Shown here in pieces: positions 56,333 through 64,000 of a stretch of DNA of 64,000 nucleotides. Source of the DNA: Agrobacterium larrymoorei (GTDB taxonomy: Bacteria > Pseudomonadota > Alphaproteobacteria > Rhizobiales > Rhizobiaceae); NCBI RefSeq assembly GCF_005145045.1, contig NZ_CP039692.1:62001-126000 (forward strand), read 5' to 3'. Made by a program: the position numbers and the translations under genes. The notes beneath the pieces were generated by a model, which was not told the origin of the DNA, did no database searches, and worked only from the letters and a program-made list of their open reading frames with translations. Position 1 is the first letter of the stretch. Each line of letters starts with the position of its first letter.

Positions 56333-57622
56333 ATGAGCGATACTTCCAAGACGAAAAAGGGTCTGACCCGTCGCGGTCTCCTGAAGGCGGGCGCAGCCGC
56401 CACGGGTGCTGCCGTCGGCTCCGGGCTGATTACCGGCTTTCCAACAATCTGGGCGCAGAACCCGATTACGCTTCGCCAGTTCGGCACTGGCGTTTCGAAC
56501 CTCAATGCGATTGCCGAAAAGTGCAAGGCGGACCTCGGCATTACGCTTGAAATGACGGCAACGGATTCGGATGCAGCCGCACAGCGCGCCGTGACCCAGC
56601 CGAACTCCTACGATATCGCCGATATCGAATACTGGATCCTCAAGAAGGTCTATCCGGCAGGCGTGATCCAGCCGATGGAAATCAAGAAGCTGAAATATTA
56701 CGACAAGATCGTACCGCTGTTCAAAACCGGTAAGCTCAAGCCCGACAGCGTGATTGCGCAGGGCACGGCACCGCACACCGTCGGCTTCGTGGAAAAGTCG
56801 GGCGACAAGAAGTTCGCCAAAGGCGAGACCGATTATTTCACCATGGTTCCGACCATTTACAACGCCGACACGCTCGGCATTCGCCCGGATCTGGTGGGTC
56901 GCGATATCACCAGCTGGGCCGATCTGATGGACCCGAAGTTCAAGGGCAAGACATCCATTCTGAACATTCCATCCATCGGCATCATGGATGCGGCCATGAT
57001 CATGGAAGCCATGGGCAACCTCAAATATGCCGACAAGGGCAACATGACCAAGGAAGAGATCGACAAGACGATCGACTTCCTGATCAAGGCCAAGAAGGAC
57101 GGCCAGTTCCGTGCTTTCTGGAAGAGCTTCGATGAAAGCGTCAACCTCATGGCATCCGGTGAAGTCGTCATCCAGTCCATGTGGTCGCCTGCAGTCGCTG
57201 CCGTTCGCTCCAAGGGCATCGCCTGCAAGTATCAGCCGCTGAAGGAAGGTTACCGTTCATGGGGCGGTGGTCTGGGTCTTGCCAAGCACCTCAGCGGCGC
57301 AAAGCTCGACGCGGCCTATGAGTATATCAACTGGTACACATCCGGCTGGGTCGGCGCGTATCTCAACCGTCAGGGTTACTATTCCGCCGCCATGGACACG
57401 GCCAAGGAACATATGACGGCTGACGAATGGGGCTACTGGGTGGAAGGCAAGCCAGCTCAGGGCGATATCGTCGCGCCGGATGGCAAGATCATGGAAAAGG
57501 CAGGCGCGGTGCGCGACGGCGGCTCCTTCGAAGAGCGCATGGGCAAGGTCGCCTGCTGGAATTCCGTGATGGACGAGGACCGCTATATGGTTCGCCGCTG
57601 GAACGAGTTCATCGCCGCTTGA
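56333..57622 (+). CDS. Substrate-binding protein of polyamine-type ABC transporter (Tat signal)
   Basis: 429-aa periplasmic binding protein with a twin-arginine signal (LTRRGLLKAGAAATGAAVGS, about 10-30). The mature part resembles the PotD/spermidine-putrescine class: DIADIEYWILKKVYPAGVIQ, VPTIYNADTLGIRPDLVGR and SGEVVIQSMWSPAVAAVRSK. AGGAGA lies 8 nt before the ATG. The gene is followed by a strong hairpin with a T run that should end many transcripts here and keep this protein in excess over the permeases. Confidence 0.92.
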   Translation: MSDTSKTKKGLTRRGLLKAGAAATGAAVGSGLITGFPTIWAQNPITLRQFGTGVSNLNAIAEKCKADLGITLEMTATDSDAAAQRAVTQPNSYDIADIEYWILKKVYPAGVIQPMEIKKLKYYDKIVPLFKTGKLKPDSVIAQGTAPHTVGFVEKSGDKKFAKGETDYFTMVPTIYNADTLGIRPDLVGRDITSWADLMDPKFKGKTSILNIPSIGIMDAAMIMEAMGNLKYADKGNMTKEEIDKTIDFLIKAKKDGQFRAFWKSFDESVNLMASGEVVIQSMWSPAVAAVRSKGIACKYQPLKEGYRSWGGGLGLAKHLSGAKLDAAYEYINWYTSGWVGAYLNRQGYYSAAMDTAKEHMTADEWGYWVEGKPAQGDIVAPDGKIMEKAGAVRDGGSFEERMGKVACWNSVMDEDRYMVRRWNEFIAA

Positions 57623-57629
57623 TACTGCG

Positions 57630-57660
57630 CGACCGGCGGCCAAATGCCGCCGGTCGTTTT
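57630..57660 (+). terminator. Intra-operon terminator/attenuator hairpin
   Basis: CGACCGGCGGC (57630-57640) and GCCGCCGGTCG (57646-57656) form an 11-bp perfect GC-rich stem with a CAAAT loop, followed by TTTT. It lies 7 nt after the binding-protein stop and 25 nt before the permease start. It looks like a Rho-independent terminator inside the operon, a common way to raise binding-protein level. Confidence 0.8.
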
Positions 57661-57685
57661 CTATAAATTCGGGGAAAGCCTAGAC

Positions 57686-58597
57686 ATGGCGACAGTCAGA
57701 TTCATCGGCGTTAGCGATAATAAGGGTAAAACTGCACGGAGTTTCGTGCTGCCACAGAAGTTGGTTGCCTACATACAGGCAGCGCCCTTGGCGCTCATCC
57801 TTGGCTTCTTCCTGCTGCTGCCGATCCTGATGATCGCCGTCGTGAGCTTCTGGGACTATGATTTTGCTCAGATGTACCCGGACTTCGTCACCTTCAATTA
57901 TACCGAAACACTCGGCTCGTGGGTGACGTGGCAGACCTATCTCAACACCTTGAAATTCGCCCTTTTCGTCTGGGCGATCACTCTGTTCTGCGGCTTCTGG
58001 GTGGCTTATTTTCTGGCCTTCCACATCCGCACCACCACCATGCAGATGGTGCTTTTCCTCGTCTGCACCGTGCCGTTCCTCACATCCAACATCATCCGCA
58101 TGATTTCATGGATACCGGTGCTGGGGCGAAACGGGCTGGTGAACAGCGCGCTGGTCAATATGGGCATCGTACCTCAGCCCATCGAATGGCTGCTCTATTC
58201 CGACTTCGCCGTGGTGCTGGCCATGGTCCATCTCTACACGCTGTTCATGGTGACGCCGATCTTCAACACACTGATGCGCATCGATAAAGCGCTGGTGGAA
58301 GCCGCGCGCGATGCTGGCGCCTCCACCTGGCAAGTGCTGTGGAATGTCATCATTCCGCTGGCAAAACCGGGAATGGCCATCGGGACGATTTTCGTCGTGA
58401 CGCTGGTGATGGCGGATTTCTCGACAGTACAGGTCATGTCCGGCGGCCAGAGCGCTTCTGTTGCGCTGATGATGAAAAACCAGATGTCGCTGCTGCAATA
58501 TCCCGCCGCCGCCGCCAACGCCGTCATCCTGCTCGCCCTCGTTCTTCTGATGGTCGCAGGCATTCTGCGCGTCGTCGATATTCGTAAGGAGCTATGA
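57686..58597 (+). CDS. ABC transporter permease (PotB-like)
   Basis: 303-aa inner-membrane permease. Hydrophobic helices include LALILGFFLLLPILMIAVVS at the N-terminus. The coupling motif EAARDAGASTWQVLWNVIIP (EAA loop, about 224-243) contacts the ATPase. ATG 57686 is preferred; the frame opens 14 codons earlier inside the hairpin region. AAGGAG of the next gene overlaps its 3' end. Forms a heterodimer with the following permease. Confidence 0.92.
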   Translation: MATVRFIGVSDNKGKTARSFVLPQKLVAYIQAAPLALILGFFLLLPILMIAVVSFWDYDFAQMYPDFVTFNYTETLGSWVTWQTYLNTLKFALFVWAITLFCGFWVAYFLAFHIRTTTMQMVLFLVCTVPFLTSNIIRMISWIPVLGRNGLVNSALVNMGIVPQPIEWLLYSDFAVVLAMVHLYTLFMVTPIFNTLMRIDKALVEAARDAGASTWQVLWNVIIPLAKPGMAIGTIFVVTLVMADFSTVQVMSGGQSASVALMMKNQMSLLQYPAAAANAVILLALVLLMVAGILRVVDIRKEL

Positions 58598-58600
58598 GCC

Positions 58601-59419
58601 ATGCATTCGGAAAAACGCGGTCGCGAATTCTACCTCCTTGCCATCTTCTTCACGCTTTTCGTTCTGTTCCTCTATGGCCCGCTCTCGGCCATCCTGATCC
58701 TGGCGTTCCAAGGCCCGAATGGCGGCCTGACCTTCCCTTTAAACGGTGTATCCCTGCACTGGTTCGCCAACCTGTTCGAACAACAAGCGGTGGGTGATTT
58801 TGGCGGATCTTTCCGCCGCTCCTTCGGCCTCGGCGCAATGGTGATGGTGGTAACGGTACTCGTTTCGCTTCTGGCAGGCCTTGCCTTCCGCCGAAGATTC
58901 GTCGGCGCGACACCGCTCTTTTACCTGTCCGTCGCAAGCCTCGTCGTGCCCTCCATCATCATTTCGCTCGGCATCGGCGTGCTGTTCCAGCAGCTTGGTC
59001 TGGAGCCTGCATGGAACACATCGGCCTTCGGCGCCCATCTCACATGGACCCTGCCCTTCGGCGTTCTCATCATGCTTGCCGTCTTCAATCGCTTTTCGCC
59101 ATCCTATGAGGAGGCGGCGCGCGATCTCGGTGCGAACTCGTGGCAGACATTCAGCAATGTCGTGCTGCCAATGATCGCGCCGAGCCTGATCGGCGTCGGC
59201 CTTTTCGGCTTCACGCTTTCCTACGACGAATTTGCCCGAACGCTGATGACCGCAGGCACCTACAACACACTGCCCTTGGAAATCTACGGCATGACAACGA
59301 ATGTCACGACACCCGTTCTCTACGCACTCGGTGCCGTCACGACGCTATTCTCGTTCCTCGTCATCGCCGCAACGCTCGGCATCATTCTCACCATGAACCG
59401 TCGCCGGTCGAAAGGCTGA
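58601..59419 (+). CDS. ABC transporter permease (PotC-like)
   Basis: 272-aa permease with N-terminal helix LLAIFFTLFVLFLYGPLSAI and the EAA loop EEAARDLGANSWQTFSNVVL (about 170-189), then LPMIAPSLIGVGLFGFTLSY. AAGGAG stands 9 nt before the ATG, overlapping the stop of the previous permease. Second half of the importer channel. Confidence 0.92.
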   Translation: MHSEKRGREFYLLAIFFTLFVLFLYGPLSAILILAFQGPNGGLTFPLNGVSLHWFANLFEQQAVGDFGGSFRRSFGLGAMVMVVTVLVSLLAGLAFRRRFVGATPLFYLSVASLVVPSIIISLGIGVLFQQLGLEPAWNTSAFGAHLTWTLPFGVLIMLAVFNRFSPSYEEAARDLGANSWQTFSNVVLPMIAPSLIGVGLFGFTLSYDEFARTLMTAGTYNTLPLEIYGMTTNVTTPVLYALGAVTTLFSFLVIAATLGIILTMNRRRSKG

Positions 59420-59429
59420 ACAGCAGATC

Positions 59430-60176
59430 ATGCGCATTCTCGTCGTCAATCCCAATACCACCCAGTCCATGACACGAACGATCGAAACCGCAGCAAAGGC
59501 CGTCGCCTCCGCGACGACTGATGTGGTCGCTGTCACTTCATCCATGGGCCCTGTTTCGATCGAAGGCTATTATGACGAGGTTTTCGCCATTCCCGGCCTC
59601 CTGAAGGAAATTGCGGCTGGCGAGAAGGCTGGAGCGCAGGCAGCGATCATCGCCTGCTTCGATGATACGGGACTGGATGCGGCCCGCGCGCTGGCCACCA
59701 TCCCCGTCATCGGCATCTGCGAGGCGGCGGTCGCCACCGCATCCTTCATCGCTCAACGCTTTACGGTCGTGACAACAATGGAGCGCTCCCGTCTCCCACT
59801 TGAGCATCTGGTTCATCGCTATGGCATGTCTTCGCGAGCCAAGGTCAGGGCAGCGGATATTCCCGTTCTTTCGCTTGAAGACCCAACTTCAGACGCCTTA
59901 CCACGCCTCCATGCAGAAATTGCCGCAGCGATTACGCAAGACAGAGCCGAAGCAATCATTCTAGGCTGCGCAGGCATGGCGGATCTGGCTGCGGAGCTTT
60001 CCCATAAATTCGGCGTGCCAGTTATCGACGGCGTTTCAGCAGCGGTAAAACATGCCGAAACACTTATCACCCTTGGCCTGAAAACGGCAAAAACCGGCGC
60101 TTATGCAGCGCCGATTTCGAAGCCATACATTGGCGAAATGAGTGTTTTCTCTCCTGACCGGATTATGGCTGGGTAG
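59430..60176 (+). CDS. Asp/Glu/hydantoin racemase family protein
   Basis: 248-aa cofactor-independent racemase. N-terminus RILVVNPNTTQSMT, then the first catalytic Cys in AAIIACFDDTGLDAAR (about 76) and the second in AIILGCAGMADLAAE (about 180), with ICEAAVATASFIAQRFTVVT between. The pattern is very close to hydantoin racemase of Agrobacterium-type hydantoin utilisation, which interconverts D- and L-5-substituted hydantoins. No hydantoinase or carbamoylase gene is nearby, so hydantoin, allantoin-like or amino-acid substrates all remain possible. Follows the permease by 10 nt; same operon. Confidence 0.9.
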   Translation: MRILVVNPNTTQSMTRTIETAAKAVASATTDVVAVTSSMGPVSIEGYYDEVFAIPGLLKEIAAGEKAGAQAAIIACFDDTGLDAARALATIPVIGICEAAVATASFIAQRFTVVTTMERSRLPLEHLVHRYGMSSRAKVRAADIPVLSLEDPTSDALPRLHAEIAAAITQDRAEAIILGCAGMADLAAELSHKFGVPVIDGVSAAVKHAETLITLGLKTAKTGAYAAPISKPYIGEMSVFSPDRIMAG

Positions 60177-60213
60177 AGCCTTCAAATCAGTTCGCGTCCC
60201 ACTTTTAAAAACC

Positions 60214-60240
60214 AACGCCCGGCAAAGTGCCGGGCGTTCT
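60214..60240 (+). terminator. Terminator after the racemase operon
   Basis: AACGCCCGGCA / TGCCGGGCGTT form an 11-bp perfect inverted repeat around a 3-nt centre, followed by TCTCAATTTC. It lies between the racemase stop and the convergent OB-fold gene and may serve both. Confidence 0.75.
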
Positions 60241-60263
60241 CAATTTCTACAACAGGACCACAA

Positions 60264-60797
60264 TCAAGGCAGAAGAGGCTTGAGCGGGCCACGGTCAGGA
60301 CCATGATCCGGGCCATGTTCAGGACCGTGTTCAGGGCCACGCGGAGGCTTGCCTGCAGGGCCTAGCTGGTCGGTCTTGCCGTCCTCGTGAACGATGTAGC
60401 TGCCATGGAGGAAGCCATTATCGAAGCGCCCCTGGACAGTGACGATCTCATCCGGCTTGACGATCTTGCCGCCTTCGCCTTCCCGTCCCGTTTCGACAAG
60501 GGCACGCCCGCTTTCATCTTGAATAATGAACTTGTTGCCGAATATCTCTGCAACCTTGCCCTTGACGCTAATCAAGCTGTCTTCCGAAGCGGCAGAAATT
60601 GCAGTGGGTATGAGAGGCGCAAGCTCAGCCGAAGGGCGCGTGAGCTTCATCGCGCCTGCGCCACCTGCAACGCCAACGGCGAGGATCGCAAAGGCGCCAA
60701 GCGCCACGGCAGCCGCATGTCTCTTCTTCGGTTTCGGATGAACGTGGCGGGCTTCTTCTTCATGATGCATGGCTTCGGTTTCAGGTGTAATAGACAT
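60264..60797 (-). CDS. Membrane-anchored OB-fold (YgiW/YdeI-like) protein with His-rich tail
   Basis: 177-aa protein. The N-terminus is charged and His-rich (about 8-26), then one hydrophobic segment (AAAVALGAFAILAVGVAGGA, about 28-47) acting as anchor or signal. A small beta-barrel follows (SLISVKGKVAEIFGNKFIIQ, then IVTVQGRFDNGFLHGSYIVH), resembling bacterial OB-fold proteins of the YgiW/YdeI type. The C-terminus repeats GPEHGP/GPDHGP four times, which may bind metal. It is divergent from a PhoP/QseB-like two-component system, as ygiW adjoins qseBC in E. coli. GAGGAG precedes the ATG. Confidence 0.8.
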   Translation of the reverse strand: MSITPETEAMHHEEEARHVHPKPKKRHAAAVALGAFAILAVGVAGGAGAMKLTRPSAELAPLIPTAISAASEDSLISVKGKVAEIFGNKFIIQDESGRALVETGREGEGGKIVKPDEIVTVQGRFDNGFLHGSYIVHEDGKTDQLGPAGKPPRGPEHGPEHGPDHGPDRGPLKPLLP

Positions 60798-60867
60798 TTC
60801 AGGTCTCCTCTGTTTGTGGAATGACCCTTTCTACCAAGTGCGTGCCGCCAGCAGCCTGAACCAACTG

Positions 60868-60884
60868 GTTCAGCTTGAGTTAAG
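60868..60884 (+). promoter_or_regulatory. PhoP/OmpR-like direct-repeat box
   Basis: GTTCAG-N5-GTTAAG: two hexamers with 11-bp periodicity, typical of OmpR-family regulators of PhoP type. It lies 46 nt before the response-regulator start and 71 nt before the divergent OB-fold gene. It overlaps an 18-nt inverted repeat (CTGAACCA-AC-TGGTTCAG, 60856-60873). Autoregulation and control of the divergent gene are inferred. Confidence 0.5.
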
Positions 60885-60929
60885 CGTGGGCATCATAAAA
60901 AAGTCCCGCTACCCGGAGTGAAATTCCCC

Positions 60930-61595
60930 ATGCGCGTACTCCTTGTCGAAGACGACAGCGACCTGTCCAGCCGTATCGCCAGCAGCCTGCGAAACGAAAA
61001 TTTCGTCGTTGATATTGCTCGCAATGGTGAAGACGGGCAGCACGCCGGGCTGACCGAAGCCTTCGATGTCGCCGTGCTCGATCTCGGCCTCCCGAAGATC
61101 GACGGTGTTGCGGTTCTCTCTTCATGGCGCGAAGCCGGTCGCACGTTCCCCGTGCTGGTTCTCACTGCGCGCGATGGCTGGCCAGACAAGGTGGCAAGCT
61201 TCAAGGCGGGCGCGGACGACTTTCTGGCAAAGCCGTTCAAGGTGGAGGAACTCGTGCTGCGGCTGCGAGCGCTCGTGCGACGGGCCAACAACCATGCGAG
61301 CGCTACCGTCACATGCGGTTCAATCGTGTTCAATGCACAGTTGGGAACCTTCGAGCAAGACGGCGTTCCCCTGAAGCTGACCGCGCTGGAATGGCGCGTA
61401 CTATCGTGCCTCATCCTGCGAAAAGAAGTGGTGGTGGATCGAAGCGAGTTGATGGAGCGGGTCTATGATGGCGACGCCGAAGTGGATTCGAACTCGATTG
61501 AAGTCATCGTTGCGAGACTGCGCAGGAAGATTGGTGCCGCCTTCATAGAAACGGTACGAGGCCGCGGCTATATGTTGACGGCAGCCACGTCATGA
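60930..61595 (+). CDS. OmpR/PhoP-family response regulator
   Basis: 221-aa two-domain regulator. Receiver: acidic pair VEDDSDL (about 7-9), phospho-acceptor Asp in VAVLDLGLPKIDG (about 51), Thr in LVLTARD, Lys in LAKPFKVEEL. C-terminal winged helix: LTALEWRVLSCLILRKEVVV, then SNSIEVIVARLRRKIGAAFI and TVRGRGYML. ATG 60930 is preferred (GGAG 11 nt upstream); GTG 60918 adds 4 residues. Overlaps the kinase gene by 4 nt. Confidence 0.93.
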   Translation: MRVLLVEDDSDLSSRIASSLRNENFVVDIARNGEDGQHAGLTEAFDVAVLDLGLPKIDGVAVLSSWREAGRTFPVLVLTARDGWPDKVASFKAGADDFLAKPFKVEELVLRLRALVRRANNHASATVTCGSIVFNAQLGTFEQDGVPLKLTALEWRVLSCLILRKEVVVDRSELMERVYDGDAEVDSNSIEVIVARLRRKIGAAFIETVRGRGYMLTAATS

Positions 61596-62953
61596 AGCTC
61601 CCTCTTCGTAATCAGCCTAGGTCTATAGCCGGGCGTCTGACTGCGTTCTCCATCGCATTTGTCGCAGGTGCCATACTTATCGCATCGGTAATCCTCTGGT
61701 TTATCGTTGCGAGCGTCGTTCGCGAACAGATCGATCAGCGGCTCGACACCCAGATCGAAGGTTTGAGAAGCGGTCTAACCATTGGCGAGAATGGCGCAGC
61801 AAGGCTAAACGCCCAGCTTGACGGGCCGCCTTTCGACCGCCCGGGTTCAGGATGGTACTGGCAGGTTACATCACAGAATTCCAATCTGTCTTCACGCTCC
61901 CTCGAAACTGATCAACTCACGCCGCGCCGCCGCCCGGACTGGCGTGATATGGCCTCGAACAGGCCTCGACCGGACGAGATTGAAGATGCTCATGGCAAGG
62001 CGCTCTACGTCAGAACCTTGCAGGCCCGGATTGGCGACCAAACCGTTCAGATAACAGCCTCGGCACCTCGATCCGCCTTAACCGATCCGGCGTTTCGTTC
62101 CCTCATGTGGCTGGTGCCCGCCATGGCGCTGCTCGGCATGAGCCTTCTGATTGGAACCTATCTCCAGGTGCGCTTCGGGCTCAAGCCTCTTACCCGCCTC
62201 ACTGCCAATATCAACGCCGTTTCCACCGGAAACAGATCAAGCCTGCCGGATGCAGAGGTCGAGGAACTCAAGCCCGTCTCGATTGAGATCAATCGCCTGA
62301 TTGCATTGAACGTTCGGCGTCTGGAGGAGACGCGTGTGCATTTTGCCAATATGGCCCATGGCCTGAAAACCCCGGTCGCCAGCCTGACACTCGGTTTGAA
62401 TGATAAAAACGACCCTGACGGCGGTCTGAGGGATTTGGTTCAACGTATCGACCGGCGCATTCGCCACCATCTTGCAGATGCCCGAAAAACCGCAGTCGCA
62501 GAGCTAACCGATCAACATATTTCAGTGCGCTCTCGCCTCGACGATCTCATTTTCGTCCTATCGAGCGTCCATCGAGACAAAGAACTGTCCATTCGCTGCA
62601 GCGTTGACAGCAACCTTGCCGTCCGCTGCGATCCAGAGGACGTGGAAGAAGTCCTCGGCAACCTTCTGGACAACGCCTTCAAATGGGCCGCGACAACCAT
62701 CACCATCTCAGCGGTGAAGAAAGAGCGCCTCCTCGAAATTAGGATCACAGACGACGGGCCCGGCATATCCGAAGACAAGATCAACCAAGCCTTCCGCCCC
62801 GGTCTCAGACTGGATGAAAGCGTGACCGGAAGCGGTTTTGGCCTTGGAATCGCGAAAGAGATTACCGAGTTATACGGGGGGAGAATATCGCTCAGTAACG
62901 GTGACGAGGGATTCGCTGCCTGCGTGTTTTTGCCGATTTTTCGCGGTGCGTAA
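61592..62953 (+). CDS. PhoQ/QseC-like sensor histidine kinase
   Basis: 453-aa membrane kinase. TM1 about 15-40 (FSIAFVAGAILIASVILWFI), a periplasmic domain of about 120 residues, TM2 about 170-190 (LMWLVPAMALLGMSLLIGTY), HAMP-like linker (GLKPLTRLTANINAVSTG), His phospho-acceptor in ANMAHGLKTPVASLTL (about 254), N-box LGNLLDNAFKWA, G1 DDGPGI and G2 GFGLGIAKEI. Start overlaps the response-regulator stop (ATGA). The sensed signal is unknown. Some PhoQ-type sensors detect cations through acidic patches, and none is obvious here. Confidence 0.92.
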   Translation: MKLPLRNQPRSIAGRLTAFSIAFVAGAILIASVILWFIVASVVREQIDQRLDTQIEGLRSGLTIGENGAARLNAQLDGPPFDRPGSGWYWQVTSQNSNLSSRSLETDQLTPRRRPDWRDMASNRPRPDEIEDAHGKALYVRTLQARIGDQTVQITASAPRSALTDPAFRSLMWLVPAMALLGMSLLIGTYLQVRFGLKPLTRLTANINAVSTGNRSSLPDAEVEELKPVSIEINRLIALNVRRLEETRVHFANMAHGLKTPVASLTLGLNDKNDPDGGLRDLVQRIDRRIRHHLADARKTAVAELTDQHISVRSRLDDLIFVLSSVHRDKELSIRCSVDSNLAVRCDPEDVEEVLGNLLDNAFKWAATTITISAVKKERLLEIRITDDGPGISEDKINQAFRPGLRLDESVTGSGFGLGIAKEITELYGGRISLSNGDEGFAACVFLPIFRGA

Positions 62954-63100
62954 TTTCAAACAACATTCAACAACTTGCCAAATAAAATGAAGCTTCATCA
63001 CCATTTCTGGCCGCTTGTCGAGGCAAGCTGCTGCAAAAGTTCCGGCACCAGCGCTCTCGATTTTCGTAAAGAAGCTCGCATCCGCAACCCGTATTATTGG

Positions 63101-64000
63101 TTAACTCTCCGAAACAAGATGCCCGCTCTCAACCTCTCGAAAACGGGTTGGTGACACCTTGTAATCGATAGGTCGGATAGGGCTTTTCAACTCTTCGACT
63201 ACCGCTGCGCCCTTGAGCCTCCGCCGCTCGGGGTCTGGCACCGGCACGGCAGACATGAGGCGTTTTGTGTAGGGGTGCTGGGGGTTGCCGAAGACGGCGG
63301 AGCGAGGCCCGATTTCTACGATTTCGCCCAGATACATGACCGCGACGCGGTGGCTCACGCGTTCCACGACAGCCATATCGTGGGAGATGAAGAGGAAGGA
63401 CAGGCCGAGGCTTTGCTGGAGGTCCAGCATAAGGTTGATAACTTGCGCCTTGATCGAGACGTCCAGTGCGGAGACGCTTTCATCGGCTACGATGACCTTT
63501 GGTTTGAGTGCGAGTGCGCGGGCGATGCAGACGCGCTGTCGCTGGCCGCCGGAGAATTCGTGTGGGTATCTGGCCGCCATGTCCGGTGTCAGGCCCACCC
63601 TTATCAGCATGTCGGACACTACGTCCTTCGCTTCTTTAGCCGTTCCCATCTTATGCTCCAGGAACGGCTCGGCAATGGCGGCACCGACTGTCATACGTGG
63701 ATTGAGTGACGCGAAGGGGTCCTGAAAGATCATCTGGACGGATTTGCGCATGTCGCGCATATCCCGTTTATCCAGAGCCAGAACATCCTTGCCTTCAACG
63801 ACGACGGAACCACTGTTCGGTTCGATGAGCCGCATGATGGCGCGGCCTGTAGTGGACTTGCCGCAGCCGGATTCGCCGACGAGAGACAGGGTTTCGCCCG
63901 ACTGAAGATCGAAGGAGACGTTTTCGACGGCGTGGACGCGGCCCGTCAGCTTGCCGAAAAGGCCGGAGTGAATGTCGAAACGCTTGGTGAGATTTCGCAC
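63101..64000 (-). CDS. Peptide ABC transporter ATP-binding protein (DppF/GsiA type; continues past window)
   Basis: 299 residues are visible. Walker A GESGCGKSTTGRAI (about 43-56), Q-loop IFQDPFASLNPRMTVG, signature EFSGGQRQRVCIARAL (about 150-165), Walker B VIVADESVSALD, H-loop FISHDMAVVERVSHR and the oligopeptide-ATPase tail HPYTKRLMSAVPVPDP. The visible GTG at 64000 lies within RNLTKRFDIHSG, a position usually 5-15 residues or, in two-cassette GsiA proteins, about 320 residues from the N-terminus, so the true start is probably outside the window. Its 3' flank (62954-63100) shows no gene. Confidence 0.9.
   Translation of the reverse strand: MRNLTKRFDIHSGLFGKLTGRVHAVENVSFDLQSGETLSLVGESGCGKSTTGRAIMRLIEPNSGSVVVEGKDVLALDKRDMRDMRKSVQMIFQDPFASLNPRMTVGAAIAEPFLEHKMGTAKEAKDVVSDMLIRVGLTPDMAARYPHEFSGGQRQRVCIARALALKPKVIVADESVSALDVSIKAQVINLMLDLQQSLGLSFLFISHDMAVVERVSHRVAVMYLGEIVEIGPRSAVFGNPQHPYTKRLMSAVPVPDPERRRLKGAAVVEELKSPIRPIDYKVSPTRFREVESGHLVSES

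Noticed and set aside
55769..56776. 335-codon minus-strand frame over the ABC ATPase and binding-protein genes
   Set aside because: Antisense shadow over two well-supported genes.
1..64000. tRNA, rRNA and CRISPR arrays
   Set aside because: Looked for regularly spaced short repeats and cloverleaf-like or rRNA-like stretches in the intergenic regions; none recognised.

Overview
The window looks like accessory-rich chromosomal DNA of an alphaproteobacterium of the order Rhizobiales, most likely Agrobacterium or Rhizobium. The reasons are moderately high GC, HWE/HisKA_2 sensor kinases, LOV-domain kinases, a hydantoin-racemase-like protein closely resembling the Agrobacterium type, a rhizobial-style paoABC-like molybdoenzyme, and an iron-box candidate of the rhizobial TGA-N9-TCA type. 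No rRNA, tRNA, CRISPR array or complete insertion sequence was recognised. Start codons were chosen by Shine-Dalgarno spacing where possible. Homology calls are from reading motifs, not from searches.

Layout. (1) 1-7218: siderophore-iron uptake. A TonB-dependent receptor (3' end just outside the window) is divergent from an ATPase, two FecCD permeases, a binding protein and an RpiR-type regulator. A perfect 18-bp inverted box lies in front of each divergent unit. (2) 7350-24824: a signalling block with two LOV blue-light kinases around a single-domain response regulator, a GAF/PAS hybrid kinase, an AI-2E-family membrane protein with a long soluble tail, an EAL-PAS-GGDEF protein, a soluble PAS chemoreceptor, a membrane chemoreceptor and a small PAS protein. 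(3) 25032-26569: HxlR regulator divergent from an SDR-type reductase. (4) 26570-28058: gene-poor, with remnants. (5) 28059-33474: alpha-glucan/sugar genes (GH15, SDR, SMP-30/gluconolactonase, cytoplasmic alpha-amylase). (6) 33639-36764: DUF4394 protein divergent from an ECF sigma/anti-sigma pair, then an alpha/beta hydrolase.

(7) 36976-47225 is the most unusual part. A roughly 200-bp sequence occurs as two direct copies (about 95% identical by eye) about 10 kb apart. Between them lie many broken genes: ABC ATPase and GntR/UTRA remnants meeting head to head, a manganese catalase with a stop and a frameshift, a PAS kinase remnant, a nadE 5' fragment, a frameshifted hypothetical gene, and DoxX and Fic remnants. 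Intact genes are mixed in: an M20 peptidase-like protein with altered metal-site residues, a toxin-antitoxin pair, a Zn-alcohol dehydrogenase, a SemiSWEET and a cupin. This looks like a decaying, deletion-prone island.

(8) 47400-54248: a uronate-dehydrogenase-like epimerase, then a paoABCD-like aldehyde oxidoreductase operon with the XdhC maturation gene first, divergent from a TetR regulator with a perfect 22-bp palindrome between them. (9) 54245-60176: FadR-type GntR regulator divergent from a polyamine-type ABC importer plus hydantoin/Asp-Glu racemase. Paired ATTG-N4-CAAT boxes stand in the promoter, and a strong hairpin follows the binding-protein gene. (10) 60264-62953: OB-fold membrane-anchored protein divergent from an OmpR/PhoP-like two-component system, with a PhoP-like direct repeat between. 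(11) 63101-64000: peptide ABC ATPase running off the right edge.
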